A DNA stretch of 64,000 nt from Pseudooceanicola sediminis (GTDB lineage Bacteria; Pseudomonadota; Alphaproteobacteria; Rhodobacterales; Rhodobacteraceae): contig NZ_QWJJ01000017.1 in the NCBI RefSeq assembly GCF_003575965.1, forward strand, positions 1 to 64,000, written 5' to 3'. A program made the position numbers and the translations under genes. Positions within the stretch are counted from its first letter, which is position 1, and each line of letters starts with the position of its first letter. The notes beneath the pieces are model-generated. The model had not been told where the DNA came from and did no database searches. It was given only the letters and a program-made list of their open reading frames with translations. Below, in pieces: positions 10,059-19,005 of the stretch.

Positions 10059-10083
10059 AGGGGCGCATCATGCGCCCCTTTTG
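10059..10083 (+). terminator. Rho-independent terminator after ppaC
   Basis: A 9-bp perfect stem AGGGGCGCA/TGCGCCCCT with a 3-base loop is followed by TTT. It lies 65 bp after the ppaC stop. Confidence 0.85.
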
Positions 10084-10356
10084 CATGTCCACGCCTCGCC
10101 CTTTGACACCGTCGCATTCGGCACGCCGGCGCGGTAACTTCCTTGCCTCGGGATTGCCCTGCAACGTCTGTGGCCCGGCCGCGCCATTCGTCCTGGCGCC
10201 CTGAATGGCCCCCAACTTCCTCTGGCCCCGCGCCGGTGCATCCGTCATACCTCTGTCGAACGCCGCGCCAAATGCTGCGCTGCAAAACCGACATGTTACC
10301 GACGTGATACCACCAGCATACCGTGCTGCCTGATCGACCTATTCCGGAGTGCCCGC
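10084..10356. other. Intergenic region, no gene seen
   Basis: Between the ppaC terminator and the HAD gene I see no convincing reading frame, repeat or RNA. The promoter of the HAD gene should lie in the right half, but no clear -35/-10 pair stands out. Confidence 0.5.
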
Positions 10357-11229
10357 ATGACCCAGATCGTTTCCTCACTCGCTGAAATATCCGCTGATTA
10401 TGACGCGCTTTTCGTCGATCTCTGGGGGTGCGTTCATGATGGCGTCGCCGCCCTGCCGGATGCGGTCGCCGCGCTTCAGGCCGTGCGCAAGACAGGCGTC
10501 ACAGTCGTGCTTCTGACCAATTCGCCGCGCCCCCGCGCGCAGGTGCGCACCCAGCTCGACGGCTTTGGCGTGCCCACGGACGCCTGGGACACGATCGCGA
10601 CTTCGGGCGATTCCGCCCGCGCCGCGATGTTCCAGGGCATTGTCGGGCACCGGGTTTTCCACATCGGCGAACCGCATGACGATCCCTTTTTCGAGCCCCT
10701 TCAAGTGCTTGATAACCCGCAGGAAATCCACCGTGTCGCCTTGGAGGACGCCGAGGGTATCGTCTGCACCGGCCCGTTTGACCCCAACGCTGATCCTGCT
10801 GTTCTTCGTCCGCAATTGCTACTGGCCAAGACGATGGGCCTCAAACTGCTCTGCGCCAATCCCGATATCGTCGTCGACCGGGGCGACCATCGCGAATGGT
10901 GTGCAGGGGCCGTCGCCAAACTTTATACCGAGATGGGCGGAGAAAGCCTCTATTTCGGCAAACCCCACCCCCCGATCTACGACCTGGCACGGTTGCGCCT
11001 GACCAAGCTGGGCAAGGATATCCCGAATGGCAGGATCCTCGCCATCGGAGACGGCATCCACACTGACATCCAGGGTGCCTTGGGCGAAGGTATCGACTCC
11101 CTCTTCATCACCGGCGGCCTTGCCGCCGCAGAAACAAGAACTGCCGACCAACCCGACGCCGATGCCCTCAATACCTTCATCGAGAAAGAGAAAATGACGC
11201 CGACCTACGCAATTGGCAAGTTGCGCTAA
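10357..11229 (+). CDS. HAD superfamily hydrolase, TIGR01459 type (class IIA)
   Basis: A 290-residue haloacid-dehalogenase phosphatase of the NagD/class IIA type. Motif I is DLWGCVHDG (21-29), where the usual DxDG is replaced by DLWG-x-x-HDG, as is normal for the TIGR01459 group. Motif II is LTNSPRP (53-59), and motif IV is GDGIHTD (231-237). A C2-type cap lies between motifs II and III. The physiological substrate of this subgroup is not established. GGAG lies upstream of the ATG. The MaoC gene follows on the same strand after 99 bp, apparently with its own promoter. Confidence 0.9.
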   Translation: MTQIVSSLAEISADYDALFVDLWGCVHDGVAALPDAVAALQAVRKTGVTVVLLTNSPRPRAQVRTQLDGFGVPTDAWDTIATSGDSARAAMFQGIVGHRVFHIGEPHDDPFFEPLQVLDNPQEIHRVALEDAEGIVCTGPFDPNADPAVLRPQLLLAKTMGLKLLCANPDIVVDRGDHREWCAGAVAKLYTEMGGESLYFGKPHPPIYDLARLRLTKLGKDIPNGRILAIGDGIHTDIQGALGEGIDSLFITGGLAAAETRTADQPDADALNTFIEKEKMTPTYAIGKLR

Positions 11230-11242
11230 GCTGAAAAGCCTC

Positions 11243-11272
11243 TTGCTTTCTGCGTCCGCAAAGTAATATTAT
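11243..11272 (+). promoter_or_regulatory. Possible promoter of the MaoC gene
   Basis: TTGCTT (11243-11248) and TATTAT (11267-11272) are separated by 18 bp, in an unusually A+T-rich stretch just upstream of the MaoC gene. TAATAT with a 15-bp spacer is an alternative -10. Confidence 0.4.
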
Positions 11273-11328
11273 TTCACAGGTGATACGTATATCGCCGCAA
11301 TATTACGACGTGAAATGACGGGGGCCGA

Positions 11329-11772
11329 ATGTTGGACAATTTCCCACGGGGCACGATCTGTATCGAAGACATCGAAATGGGAATGACCCGCCACCTGCGC
11401 AAACAGGTGACAGACGAAGATATCGAGATGTTTGCCCAGGTCTCCACCGATCGGAACCCCGTGCATCTGGACGACGCCTATGCGCAAGATACCATCTTTG
11501 AAGGGCGCATCGCGCATGGAATGCTGACGGCAGGCCTGATCTCTGCCGTGATTGGCGAACAGCTGCCCGGCCACGGCACGGTCTATATGGGTCAGACGCT
11601 GAAATTCCTTGCGCCCGTGCGGCCCGGCGATACGGTCACGGCCGAGGTTCAGGTCATCGCGATCGACCACGCCAAGCGACGCGTTCAGCTCGAATGCCGG
11701 TGTATTGTCGATGGCAAGAAGGTGCTGATCGGCGAAGCCACCGTATTGGCGCCCTCCCGCAAATTCGACTGA
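11329..11772 (+). CDS. MaoC-like (R)-specific enoyl-CoA hydratase
   Basis: A 147-residue single hot-dog-fold protein. The catalytic loop reads STDRNPVHLDDAYA (39-52), with Asp41 and His46 in the D-x(4)-H hydratase spacing, then IAHGMLTAG (61-69). Members hydrate trans-2-enoyl-CoA to (R)-3-hydroxyacyl-CoA (PhaJ type) or act on related short acyl-CoAs. The exact substrate is not visible, and no polyhydroxyalkanoate gene is adjacent. The gene is complete and of normal size. Confidence 0.88.
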   Translation: MLDNFPRGTICIEDIEMGMTRHLRKQVTDEDIEMFAQVSTDRNPVHLDDAYAQDTIFEGRIAHGMLTAGLISAVIGEQLPGHGTVYMGQTLKFLAPVRPGDTVTAEVQVIAIDHAKRRVQLECRCIVDGKKVLIGEATVLAPSRKFD

Positions 11773-11833
11773 GATCAGCCCCCAAACCGCGCAAGATCAG
11801 CCCCGACGCCACCGCCCGGCTCTGGCAGGGATC

Positions 11834-12784
11834 ATGTCGCTGGACAGCTCCCCCCTTTCACGCGACAACCCGGCCATGAACGCCATGGCCGATCACCCTC
11901 TGGAACTGCGCCTCGAAGGCTGGCTGACACGCCACCTGCCTGCCGGGCTTGGGGCCTGTACGATCTTCGTGATGCGCCAGCTATGGGCAGCCCTTTTCGC
12001 CCTGATCATCCTTGGTGCGATCCTGATCACCCGGGCAATCTGGAATCCGGACTGGCCCATGGCTCGCTATGATGCCTTGGTCATCATCGCCGTTGCCACC
12101 CAGATCCTGCTGCTGGTTTTCAAGCTCGAGACCTTCGAGGAAGCCAAGGTCATCTTGCTGTTTCACCTGACCGGAACAGTTATGGAATGGTTCAAGGTCA
12201 GCGCGGGCAGCTGGGGCTATCCCGAACCGGGCGTGCTGAAGCTGTTTGCCGTGCCCCTGTTCACCGGTTTCATGTACGCCTCACTCGGCAGTTACATCGC
12301 GCGGATGATCCGGCTGTTCGATGCGGTAATTGCCCCCTACCCGCCCTTCTGGGCCGGAACTCTGCTCGCGATCGCGATATATGTGAACTTCTTTGCCCAC
12401 CACTATCTGCCCGATATCCGGCTGCTGCTGTTCGCAGCCTCTCTCGGCCTGTTCCTGCGCACGCGCCTGTGGTTCCGAATGGGCGATAGATGGCTTTGGA
12501 TGCCGTTTCCTTGCGCCGCGCTTGGCATCGCCTTCGCGCTGTGGATTGCCGAGAATATCGGAACATTCACAGGCACCTGGGCCTATCGTGGTCAGGGCCA
12601 TTTCGAACTCGTGTCGCTGTCAAAGATGGGATCGTGGTACCTGCTGTTCTTCGTCAGCTTTACGACCGTGACGCTGGTGATGCGCAGCGCCCTGCGCGCG
12701 AAACCGTTTCGGCCAGGCCCCGTCAGATCAGGCCACGCCAGCGGGCAAAGGCAATCAGCAGCGCCAGAAACACCAGCACGTTGA
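11834..12784 (+). CDS. DUF817 family integral membrane protein
   Basis: A 316-residue membrane protein with about seven or eight hydrophobic segments. It carries the DUF817 core: FKLETFEEAKVILLFHLTG, then MEWFKVSAGSWGYPEP and a second motif ending TGTWAYRGQ. Function is unknown. The start is uncertain: ATG 11834 has GGGA close by, while ATG 11876 removes 14 poorly conserved residues. The C-terminal Pro/Ser-rich tail overlaps, tail to tail, 62 bp of the opposite-strand small gene. One of the two 3' ends may therefore be under unusual constraint. Confidence 0.82.
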   Translation: MSLDSSPLSRDNPAMNAMADHPLELRLEGWLTRHLPAGLGACTIFVMRQLWAALFALIILGAILITRAIWNPDWPMARYDALVIIAVATQILLLVFKLETFEEAKVILLFHLTGTVMEWFKVSAGSWGYPEPGVLKLFAVPLFTGFMYASLGSYIARMIRLFDAVIAPYPPFWAGTLLAIAIYVNFFAHHYLPDIRLLLFAASLGLFLRTRLWFRMGDRWLWMPFPCAALGIAFALWIAENIGTFTGTWAYRGQGHFELVSLSKMGSWYLLFFVSFTTVTLVMRSALRAKPFRPGPVRSGHASGQRQSAAPETPAR

Positions 12785-13097
12785 AGGCCATGCTGCTTAG
12801 AACACCAAGAACCAGCCCCTTGCGCCGATCCTTGCCGTCATAGGCCGCAACGGCTGTGTCGACACGGCGAAATGGGCGGCGCAGACGATGCTGATCCAAC
12901 TGGCGCGACAGTTTCGGATGCTCCGACAGCAGCCTGGCCTGTTCGATCTCGGCCGCCGCGCGGTGCGCGCCACGTGGCAGGCGGCGCCCGGCATATCGCA
13001 TCAGGCTGACGATATCGCCAGTCTCGCGGTTGAAGGCATCCTTAAGCGCGCGCTCGGTCTTGTCCAGATCGCGGCGAAACTTGTCTGCATCGAACAT
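12723..13097 (-). CDS. Hypothetical protein with one C-terminal membrane segment
   Basis: A 124-residue basic protein that I do not recognise as a named family. Residues 1-85 are helical and charged (MFDADKFRRDLDKTERALKDA, later PRGAHRAAAEIEQARLL). Residues about 98-118 are a hydrophobic helix (LGVLSSMAFNVLVFLALLIA), so it is probably tail-anchored in the inner membrane. The ATG at 13097 has GGGGGA seven bases upstream; the one at 13103 is too close to it. The ORF overlaps the 3' end of the DUF817 gene by 62 bp. Confidence 0.65.
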   Translation of the reverse strand: MFDADKFRRDLDKTERALKDAFNRETGDIVSLMRYAGRRLPRGAHRAAAEIEQARLLSEHPKLSRQLDQHRLRRPFRRVDTAVAAYDGKDRRKGLVLGVLSSMAFNVLVFLALLIAFARWRGLI

Positions 13098-13225
13098 CGA
13101 CATTCCCCCAAAACAAAGGATGCCCGGTTCTAACCTGAATGATACCCCTGTCCAAGGCCGGGCCGACGTCGCGCGGCAAAGGAATGCTCTGGCTTCCGGG
13201 CACGGGCTTGGCTATGGATTTCACC

Positions 13226-13987
13226 ATGCTGAACGTGATCCGCCATGACGGCCCCGCCGACGCCACGCCCCTCGTCATCGCCCATGGGCTGTTCGGCTCC
13301 GGGCGCAACTGGGGCGTGATCGCGAAGCGTTTGGCCACCGCGCGCTGCGTCATCGCCGTGGACATGCGCAACCACGGCGCTTCATCCTGGGAACCTGCGC
13401 ACGACTATCCCGCCATGGCCGCCGACCTGGCCGAGGTGATCACCGCCGAGGGGCGGACCTGCCATGTGCTGGGGCATTCCATGGGGGGCAAAGCCGCGAT
13501 GACCCTTGCCCTGACCGACCCGGACAAGATCGAAAAGCTGATCGTCGCGGATATCGCGCCCGTCGCCTATCAGCATTCCCAGCAGGAATTTATCGATGCC
13601 ATGCGGGCGGTTGACCTTGCTGCCGTGACCCGCCGGTCCGATGCCGAGGAGCAATTGGCACAGGCCGGGGTCGACAAGACGCTGCAAAGCTTTTTCACGC
13701 AATCATTGGATGTTCAAAACCGCCAGTGGCGCCTGAACCTCGACGTGCTCGAAACCGAGATGCCAAAGATCCTCGGGTTTCCGCAGGAGCTGACCGGCCC
13801 GTTCAACGGCCCGACCCTGTTCCTGACCGGCGCGGAAAGCCACTATGTCAAACCGGACTATCGCGACCGTATCAAGCAGCTGTTTCCGGCCGCGAAATTC
13901 GCCAAGATCCCCGGCGCGGGCCACTGGCTTCACGCCGAGAAACCGCGCGAGTTCGAAGCAGCCGTCGCGCAGTTCCTGTCGCTGTAG
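13226..13987 (+). CDS. Alpha/beta-fold hydrolase (YbfF-like esterase)
   Basis: A 253-residue alpha/beta hydrolase. It shows the oxyanion segment AHGLFGSGRNWG (19-30), the nucleophile elbow GHSMGG (83-88, Ser85), and near the C-terminus GAGHWLHAEKP with the catalytic histidine. Spacing matches the YbfF/esterase group, which hydrolyses short acyl esters or thioesters in the cytoplasm; the real substrate is unknown. ATG 13226 begins at the conserved first strand; ATG 13214 (MDFTM) is an equally legal alternative. Neighbours give no functional hint. Confidence 0.88.
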   Translation: MLNVIRHDGPADATPLVIAHGLFGSGRNWGVIAKRLATARCVIAVDMRNHGASSWEPAHDYPAMAADLAEVITAEGRTCHVLGHSMGGKAAMTLALTDPDKIEKLIVADIAPVAYQHSQQEFIDAMRAVDLAAVTRRSDAEEQLAQAGVDKTLQSFFTQSLDVQNRQWRLNLDVLETEMPKILGFPQELTGPFNGPTLFLTGAESHYVKPDYRDRIKQLFPAAKFAKIPGAGHWLHAEKPREFEAAVAQFLSL

Positions 13988-14082
13988 CCCAAGCCCATAC
14001 GCCCAGCCCCGAGCACGCGGGTTGAGACGTTTGCCTTACGTTGCAAAGACTTGACCGCAAGATTCCGGGGTCTGGCCGCGTC

Positions 14083-14580
14083 TCAGGCGTGCGGGTTCAT
14101 CCGGGCGATCAGGTTGGTGCGAAGCACGAACTGGTGAAACAGCGCCGCCGCGATGTGCAGCAGAACCAGGATCAGCAGCACCGTCTTGAGAACCTCGTGC
14201 GCGGAGGCCGCAGGACCTATTCGACCGAACCAGGCGGCCATGCCCGACAGCGGCACAAGCACCAGCAGCGCGTAGATCCCCCAATGCGTCAGCCGTGCGA
14301 CCAGGCGCATCAGCGGCGTCTCGCCCTCGGGATGGGCCGGGGCACCACGGGTGGCCCGCAGAACGAGGCGCACCAGGGTCAGCGCCAGCACGCTGAGGCC
14401 AACGACGATATGGCTGGTCGCGGCAAGGCCGGCAGCGCCCGCAGAACCGTCCATCACCTGATGAAATGCGCGTGACATGCCGTCGCTGAACAGGAACTGA
14501 AAGGCGATCAGCAGCACGACCGCCCAGTGCAGATATATCTGCAACCGGCTGTAATTGCTGGGTTTACGAGAGTGTTGCAT
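14083..14580 (-). CDS. Cytochrome b561 family protein
   Basis: A 165-residue inner-membrane di-heme cytochrome of the bacterial b561/YceJ type. Four membrane helices are visible, with candidate haem-ligand histidines at His18 (QIYLHWAVVLL), His57 (TSHIVVGL), His99 (LTHWGIYALL) and His142/His149 (LHIAAALFHQFVL). Such proteins pass electrons from quinol to periplasmic acceptors such as superoxide. AGAGGAG precedes the ATG at 14580. It is divergent from the entericidin-like gene, and no dedicated partner is adjacent. Confidence 0.9.
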   Translation of the reverse strand: MQHSRKPSNYSRLQIYLHWAVVLLIAFQFLFSDGMSRAFHQVMDGSAGAAGLAATSHIVVGLSVLALTLVRLVLRATRGAPAHPEGETPLMRLVARLTHWGIYALLVLVPLSGMAAWFGRIGPAASAHEVLKTVLLILVLLHIAAALFHQFVLRTNLIARMNPHA

Positions 14581-14748
14581 GGCTAGGCTCCTCTGGCTGT
14601 GCGTCGCAATCCTTATACGCCTGCGGATGTGAACTCCGTCGGACAAAATACTGCGCGCCCTGTAAAAGGCCCAAGGCTGACCCGCTGCGGGCGGAACCTT
14701 GCGCAGTCCCGGGCGTTGTACCCGGACACAGGCTAACCGGAGAGACCC

Positions 14749-14886
14749 ATGAAACGTATTATGCTTTGTATGGTTGCACTTGGCGCCCTGGCGGCGTGCG
14801 AAACGGTCGAGGGCGCAGGCCAGGATATCCAGAAAGCTGGCAGCACCATTTCAACCGAAGCGAACAAGACGCAAGCCCAGATGTAA
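14749..14886 (+). CDS. Entericidin EcnA/B-like small lipoprotein
   Basis: A 45-residue peptide, MKRIMLCMVALGALAACETV followed by EGAGQDIQKAGSTISTEANK. The lipobox LAAC puts the lipidated cysteine at 17, leaving a mature peptide of 29 residues with the entericidin-type EGAGQDIQKAG signature. Entericidins are membrane-associated lipoproteins linked to stress lysis in enterobacteria; in alphaproteobacteria their role is not settled. The start has GGAGAG upstream, and a strong terminator follows 35 bp after the stop. No second (antidote-like) copy is next to it. Confidence 0.85.
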   Translation: MKRIMLCMVALGALAACETVEGAGQDIQKAGSTISTEANKTQAQM

Positions 14887-14920
14887 CGACGCCTTTGCAG
14901 GCATCGGACCAGGTAAAACG

Positions 14921-14954
14921 AAAAGGGGTCGACCGAAGGGTCGGCCCCTTTTTG
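14921..14954 (+). terminator. Rho-independent terminator after the entericidin-like gene
   Basis: A 14-bp stem (AAAAGGGGTCGACC with GGTCGGCCCCTTTT, one G-T pair) and a 4-base loop run into TTTTT. Confidence 0.9.
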
Positions 14955-15073
14955 GGTCGTCGCGGCAAGGCACAAGGTTAACGCCCCGCGCGCATGTCGG
15001 TACCGATGTCGGTATCGACGAGGCGCGACTCAGCCCCGAAGCCTTGGTTAACAGGGATTTCGCGCCATTTGGA

Positions 15074-15116
15074 ACGTCGGTATCTGAACGGTATCTATAC
15101 GGTATCTGAACGGTGC
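15074..15116 (+). repeat. 11-bp-period repeat element (family 2), longest copy
   Basis: GT, then CGGTATCTGAA, CGGTATCTATA, CGGTATCTGAA and CGGTGC: three full 11-bp units plus a closing half unit. The same element with two units occurs at 62265-62294 and inverted at 50989-51018, and a fragment at 53526-53544. Two further GTCGGTA half sites lie at 14996-15014. The rest of 14955-15234 has no recognised gene. Confidence 0.75.
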
Positions 15117-15234
15117 AATTTGAAGGAAGACGAGGAGGTTAATGGGGCGGACGGTGGGGGTGTTCAGATAGACCTCTTTGCATACCCGTGAGATAGATCA
15201 AGCGCGTTCCAGAGCGCTACAATTCGGCTCGGCG

Positions 15235-15915
15235 TTACAAGGGGAAATGCGGCTCAAGTATTGGCGAATAACATCCACGTGCGGCCGTCATTTCCCGATC
15301 AACGTCATAAAGCGAAGCAGCGACGTAACTTCCCCCAAATCCAGACGGCACGCTTCTCATTGAATAACTTCCGGACAAGGTCAAAATGCGCGCAAGCAGA
15401 TCGAGTGTTGTCCGTACTCCGTCAAAAACCTCACCCCAGTTTACAGAAAATTCCCCTCCTGCGCCCGCCATCAGCTTTCGCACGTGGCTTTTCTTACGAT
15501 ATCCAGCCTCGAGCGCATTATGCGCGAGCTTTTCATGACGATAGACAACGATATTCGCCAGCCACTCACTTTTCTCTACATCCCGGCGACAAAAATTCCA
15601 TTCATCGTATTCATCCTTAACGGCATCGAAACGCTCAAATTGCGAGAACTTTTTATCGAAGCTTTTGAAACTCCATTCATCATCTCTCTCGCCAAATAGG
15701 CGAGCCACGCAAAGCAACGCGGTATCTTGAGACATGAAGAACATGCGGTGAAGGCCCAGCACAGCTGCTGGTGGCTGATCGCCGTGAAGCCAATACTCCC
15801 TGCTCAAAAACTCTTCGCAAAAGGATAGAGCATGTATGAGCCGGAAGTACTCCTCGCCAAGCCGTTGCAAAACGTCGCCATACTTCGCCTTCGTTTCGAT
15901 GTAGTCATCGTCCAT
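15235..15915 (-). CDS. AbiU2/HEPN-like protein in a lower-G+C islet
   Basis: A 226-residue soluble, aromatic-rich protein. The stretch HRMFFMSQDTALLCVARLFG (56-75) followed by YRHEKLAHN (125-133) fits the AbiU2-type HEPN fold. R126-x5-H132 is in the R-x(4-6)-H motif that forms the RNase site of HEPN toxins. AbiU2 is a phage abortive-infection protein of lactococci; activity here is not shown. G+C is near 50% on a sampled line, against roughly 65% around it, which suggests recent transfer. ATG 15915 (MDDDYIETKAKYGDV) is chosen; an in-frame start at 15966 lacks a good ribosome site. No antitoxin-like gene is adjacent. Confidence 0.6.
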   Translation of the reverse strand: MDDDYIETKAKYGDVLQRLGEEYFRLIHALSFCEEFLSREYWLHGDQPPAAVLGLHRMFFMSQDTALLCVARLFGERDDEWSFKSFDKKFSQFERFDAVKDEYDEWNFCRRDVEKSEWLANIVVYRHEKLAHNALEAGYRKKSHVRKLMAGAGGEFSVNWGEVFDGVRTTLDLLARILTLSGSYSMRSVPSGFGGSYVAASLYDVDREMTAARGCYSPILEPHFPL

Positions 15916-15998
15916 TGCACAATCCCGACGTGAATGAACGCCAGAGTTATCATGGAATGGGTTCATCTTCAGAGCCCATAATCCAAAACAATGCCAAA

Positions 15999-16029
15999 AT
16001 TAAAAAAGCGCCCCGCAAAAGAGCGCTTT
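15999..16029 (-). terminator. lepA terminator
   Basis: A 7-bp stem AAAGCGC/GCGCTTT with an 11-base loop is followed on the minus strand by a TTTTTT tract. It starts about 28 bp after the lepA stop. Confidence 0.75.
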
Positions 16030-16056
16030 CAAATTCCTTAGAGCCTACAACAGCCC

Positions 16057-17856
16057 TCACCCGTCCATCTTCAGCGCATTGATAAATGCTTCCTGAGGAA
16101 TATCCACTTTCCCGAACTGGCGCATCTTCTTCTTGCCCGCCTTCTGCTTGTCCAGCAGCTTGCGTTTCCGGGTGGCGTCGCCGCCGTAGCACTTCGCCGT
16201 CACGTCCTTGCGCATGGCCGAAAGGGTCTCGCGGGCGATGACCTTGCCGCCGATGGCCGCCTGGATCGGGATCTTGAACATGTGGCGCGGGATCAGCTCC
16301 TTCAGCTTTTCCACCATCGCGCGGCCGCGCATCTCGGCCCGGTCGCGGTGCACCATCATCGACAGGGCGTCGACGGGCTCGTCGTTGACCAGGATCGACA
16401 TCTTGACCAGGGCATCCTCGCGGTAGCCCATCAGGTGATAGTCAAAGCTGGCATAGCCCTTGGTGACCGATTTCAGACGGTCGTAGAAATCAAAGACCAC
16501 CTCGTTCAGCGGCAGGTCATAGACGACCATGGCGCGGCTGCCGGCATAGGTCAGGTCGAGCTGGATGCCGCGCCGGTCCTGGCAAAGCTTCAACACGTCG
16601 CCGAGGTATTCGTCGGGCACCAGGATGGTCGCCTTGATCCGCGGCTCCTCGATATGATCGATCAGCGTCATGTCAGGCATGTCGGCGGGATTGTGCAGTT
16701 CGACCAGCGTGCCGTCGCGCATGTAGATGTGATAGATCACCGAGGGCGCGGTGGTGATCAGGTCGATGTCATATTCACGCTCCAGCCGGTCGCGGATCAC
16801 CTCGAGGTGCAGCAACCCGAGGAAGCCGCAGCGGAAACCGAAGCCGAGCGCCGCCGAGGTCTCCATCTCGTAACTGAAGGAGGCATCGTTGAGGGCAAGC
16901 TTCTCGATGGCATCGCGCAGGTCCTCGAACTCGGCGGCATCGACGGGGAAGAGACCGCAGAACACCACGGGCTGAGAGGGCTTGAACCCCGGCAGCGCCT
17001 TGTCCGCCCCCTTTTTCTCATGCGTGATGGTATCGCCGACGCGGGTATCGCGGACCTGCTTGATCTGCGCGGTGATAAAGCCGATCTCGCCCGGGCCCAG
17101 TTCCTTGACGTCCTGCATCGCGGGGCGGAACACGCCGATGCGATCGACCAGGTGGATCGAGCCGTTCTGCATCATCTTGACGCGGTCGCCCTTTTTCAGA
17201 ACGCCATCCATCACCCGCACCAGCACGACCACGCCGAGATAGGCATCATACCAGCTGTCGACCAGCATCGCGGTCAGCGGCTTGCCGGCGTCGCCGGTGG
17301 GGGCGGGCAGACGATGCACGATCGCCTCCAGCGTCTCGTGAATCCCGATGCCCGACTTGGCCGAGACCTGCAGCGCTTCGGAGGCATCGATGCCGATGAC
17401 ATCCTCGATCTGCTCGGCGACGCGGGCACAGTCCGCGGCGGGCAGGTCGATCTTGTTCAGCACCGGCACGATCTCGTGGTTGGCATCGATCGCCTGATAG
17501 ACGTTGGCCAGGGTCTGGGCCTCGACCCCTTGCGTCGAATCAACCACCAGCAGCGACCCCTCGACCGCACGCATGGAGCGGGAGACCTCGTAGGCAAAGT
17601 CGACATGCCCGGGCGTGTCGATCAGGTTGAGGATGTAGACCTCGCCATTGTCGGCCTTGTACTCGATGCGAACCGTGTTGGCCTTGATGGTGATGCCGCG
17701 TTCACGTTCGATATCCATCGCATCCAGCAACTGCGCCTTCATCTCGCGCGCAGAAACGGTGTTGGTGGATTGAATCAACCGGTCGGCCAGGGTGGATTTC
17801 CCGTGGTCGATATGGGCGACGATGGAGAAGTTGCGGATGTGCGAAAGCTCGGTCAT
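16057..17856 (-). CDS. lepA: Elongation factor 4, LepA
   Basis: A 599-residue translational GTPase, the standard LepA length. G1 is AHIDHGKST (14-22); G3 is [13 protein letters not shown]4 is NKID. The LepA-specific C-terminal domain ends [21 protein letters not shown]. The protein acts on ribosomes (back-translocation and initiation or biogenesis roles have been proposed). Longer in-frame starts upstream of 17856 give arginine-rich sequence that is not part of the family and runs through the dispersed repeat; they are rejected. A terminator follows. Confidence 0.97.
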   Translation of the reverse strand: MTELSHIRNFSIVAHIDHGKSTLADRLIQSTNTVSAREMKAQLLDAMDIERERGITIKANTVRIEYKADNGEVYILNLIDTPGHVDFAYEVSRSMRAVEGSLLVVDSTQGVEAQTLANVYQAIDANHEIVPVLNKIDLPAADCARVAEQIEDVIGIDASEALQVSAKSGIGIHETLEAIVHRLPAPTGDAGKPLTAMLVDSWYDAYLGVVVLVRVMDGVLKKGDRVKMMQNGSIHLVDRIGVFRPAMQDVKELGPGEIGFITAQIKQVRDTRVGDTITHEKKGADKALPGFKPSQPVVFCGLFPVDAAEFEDLRDAIEKLALNDASFSYEMETSAALGFGFRCGFLGLLHLEVIRDRLEREYDIDLITTAPSVIYHIYMRDGTLVELHNPADMPDMTLIDHIEEPRIKATILVPDEYLGDVLKLCQDRRGIQLDLTYAGSRAMVVYDLPLNEVVFDFYDRLKSVTKGYASFDYHLMGYREDALVKMSILVNDEPVDALSMMVHRDRAEMRGRAMVEKLKELIPRHMFKIPIQAAIGGKVIARETLSAMRKDVTAKCYGGDATRKRKLLDKQKAGKKKMRQFGKVDIPQEAFINALKMDG

Positions 17857-18028
17857 GGTGCCAGCATATGCTAGGGAAACAGGGCTTTGGCAAGCTCTCT
17901 TGCACCAGCTTCTGTTGCCCGGGCATCGCCGCGTTCCGCAGGATCCGCGCCCCCCCCATCGCCGCGCACCCGCACTCCCCATCCTCCCCCGACACCTCGC
18001 CCGCCGCCTCTCGCGCAACCTCCCCCGT

Positions 18029-18092
18029 CATCTGGCCGGAAATACCCCGGGGGAATTGGGCCCGGCCACGGGCCCAAGGGGGCAGCGCCCCC
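18029..18092 (+). repeat. Dispersed hairpin element, copy C
   Basis: TCATCTGGCCGGAAATACCC, then CGGGGGA, an inner hairpin TTGGGCCCGGCCACGGGCCCAA, then GGGGGCAGCGCCCCC. It shares both ends with the copies at 3416 and 26337, but has a different inner hairpin. It lies between the divergent starts of lepA and the Tat-MBL gene. The rest of 17857-18212 is C-rich and has no gene. Confidence 0.75.
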
Positions 18093-18212
18093 GATGTGCC
18101 ACACTCCCCGCTGCAAACCTGCCCCCACCCCTGCATTCCTGACGCCTTCGTGAAGTGACCCGCCGCGCCGTTGCGCTACCCTTGCGCCACGACATCCATG
18201 GGAGAGACGACA

Positions 18213-18995
18213 ATGATCCGGAGAAGAACCTTTCTGACCACTGCCGCCGCCGCCGGGGCCGCCACCACGATCCTGCGCCCCTTTGCCGCCATGGCGCAAA
18301 ACCTGACCGGCGATATCTACAAGACCGACGCGGGCGAAACCGTTTCGATCCACCCCGTGCAACACGCCAGCTTCGTCATGGTCACACCGGCGGGTGCGAT
18401 CTATGTCGACCCCGTCGGCGGCGCCGAGGCCTATGCCGCCCTGCCCCCGGCCGATTTCATCCTGATCACCCATCATCACGGCGATCACTTCGACCCTGAA
18501 ACCCTCTCTGGGCTGGTCGAGCGTGCGGGGGGATCGGTGCCGATGATCACCAACCCCACCGTCGGCGAACAACTGGGCGAAGCGATGCAGGCGGGCAATA
18601 CCGTATTGGCCAACGGCGACACGGGCACGCTGCTCGACATGCCGATCGAGGCGATCCCGGCCTACAACATGACCGAGGGCCGGCTCGACTATCACCCCCA
18701 GGGTCGCGACAACGGCTATATCCTCGAGGTTGGCGGCCTGCGGGTCTATATCGCCGGCGATACCGAAAACACGCCCGAGATGAAGGCGCTGAGCGATATC
18801 GACATCGCCTTCGTCCCCTTCAACCTGCCCTACACGATGACCGAAGAGCAGGCCGCCGACGGCGTCGCCGCCTTTGCCCCGAAGGTGGTTTACCCCTACC
18901 ACTACCGCGGCAGCGACCCGGACAAGTTTGCCAGCCTTCTCGCCGATGCGGGCACGGACACCGAGGTCGTGATGGGGCCCTGGTACGCCAGCTGA
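18213..18995 (+). CDS. Exported metallo-beta-lactamase-fold hydrolase (Tat substrate)
   Basis: A 260-residue protein. The N-terminus MIRRRTFLTTAAAAGAATTI is a Tat signal (RRRTFL), probably cleaved near residues 25-30, so the enzyme works in the periplasm. The MBL metal motif is THHHGDHFD (86-94: His87, His89, Asp91, His92), with GDTENTPEM later. The sequence is closest to the UlaG-like L-ascorbate lactonase group, but the substrate is unknown. GGGAGAGAC lies upstream of the chosen ATG; an in-frame ATG at 18171 would bury the Tat signal and is rejected. An inverted repeat follows the stop. Confidence 0.88.
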   Translation: MIRRRTFLTTAAAAGAATTILRPFAAMAQNLTGDIYKTDAGETVSIHPVQHASFVMVTPAGAIYVDPVGGAEAYAALPPADFILITHHHGDHFDPETLSGLVERAGGSVPMITNPTVGEQLGEAMQAGNTVLANGDTGTLLDMPIEAIPAYNMTEGRLDYHPQGRDNGYILEVGGLRVYIAGDTENTPEMKALSDIDIAFVPFNLPYTMTEEQAADGVAAFAPKVVYPYHYRGSDPDKFASLLADAGTDTEVVMGPWYAS

Positions 18996-19005
18996 CACGC
19001 TGCTT

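Noticed and set aside
15235-15915. Prophage or integron cassette
   Set aside because: Only one gene has foreign composition; no integrase, tRNA target or attachment repeats are visible.
16282-17874. A 530-codon plus-strand open frame
   Set aside because: It is antisense to lepA, which is complete and conserved.
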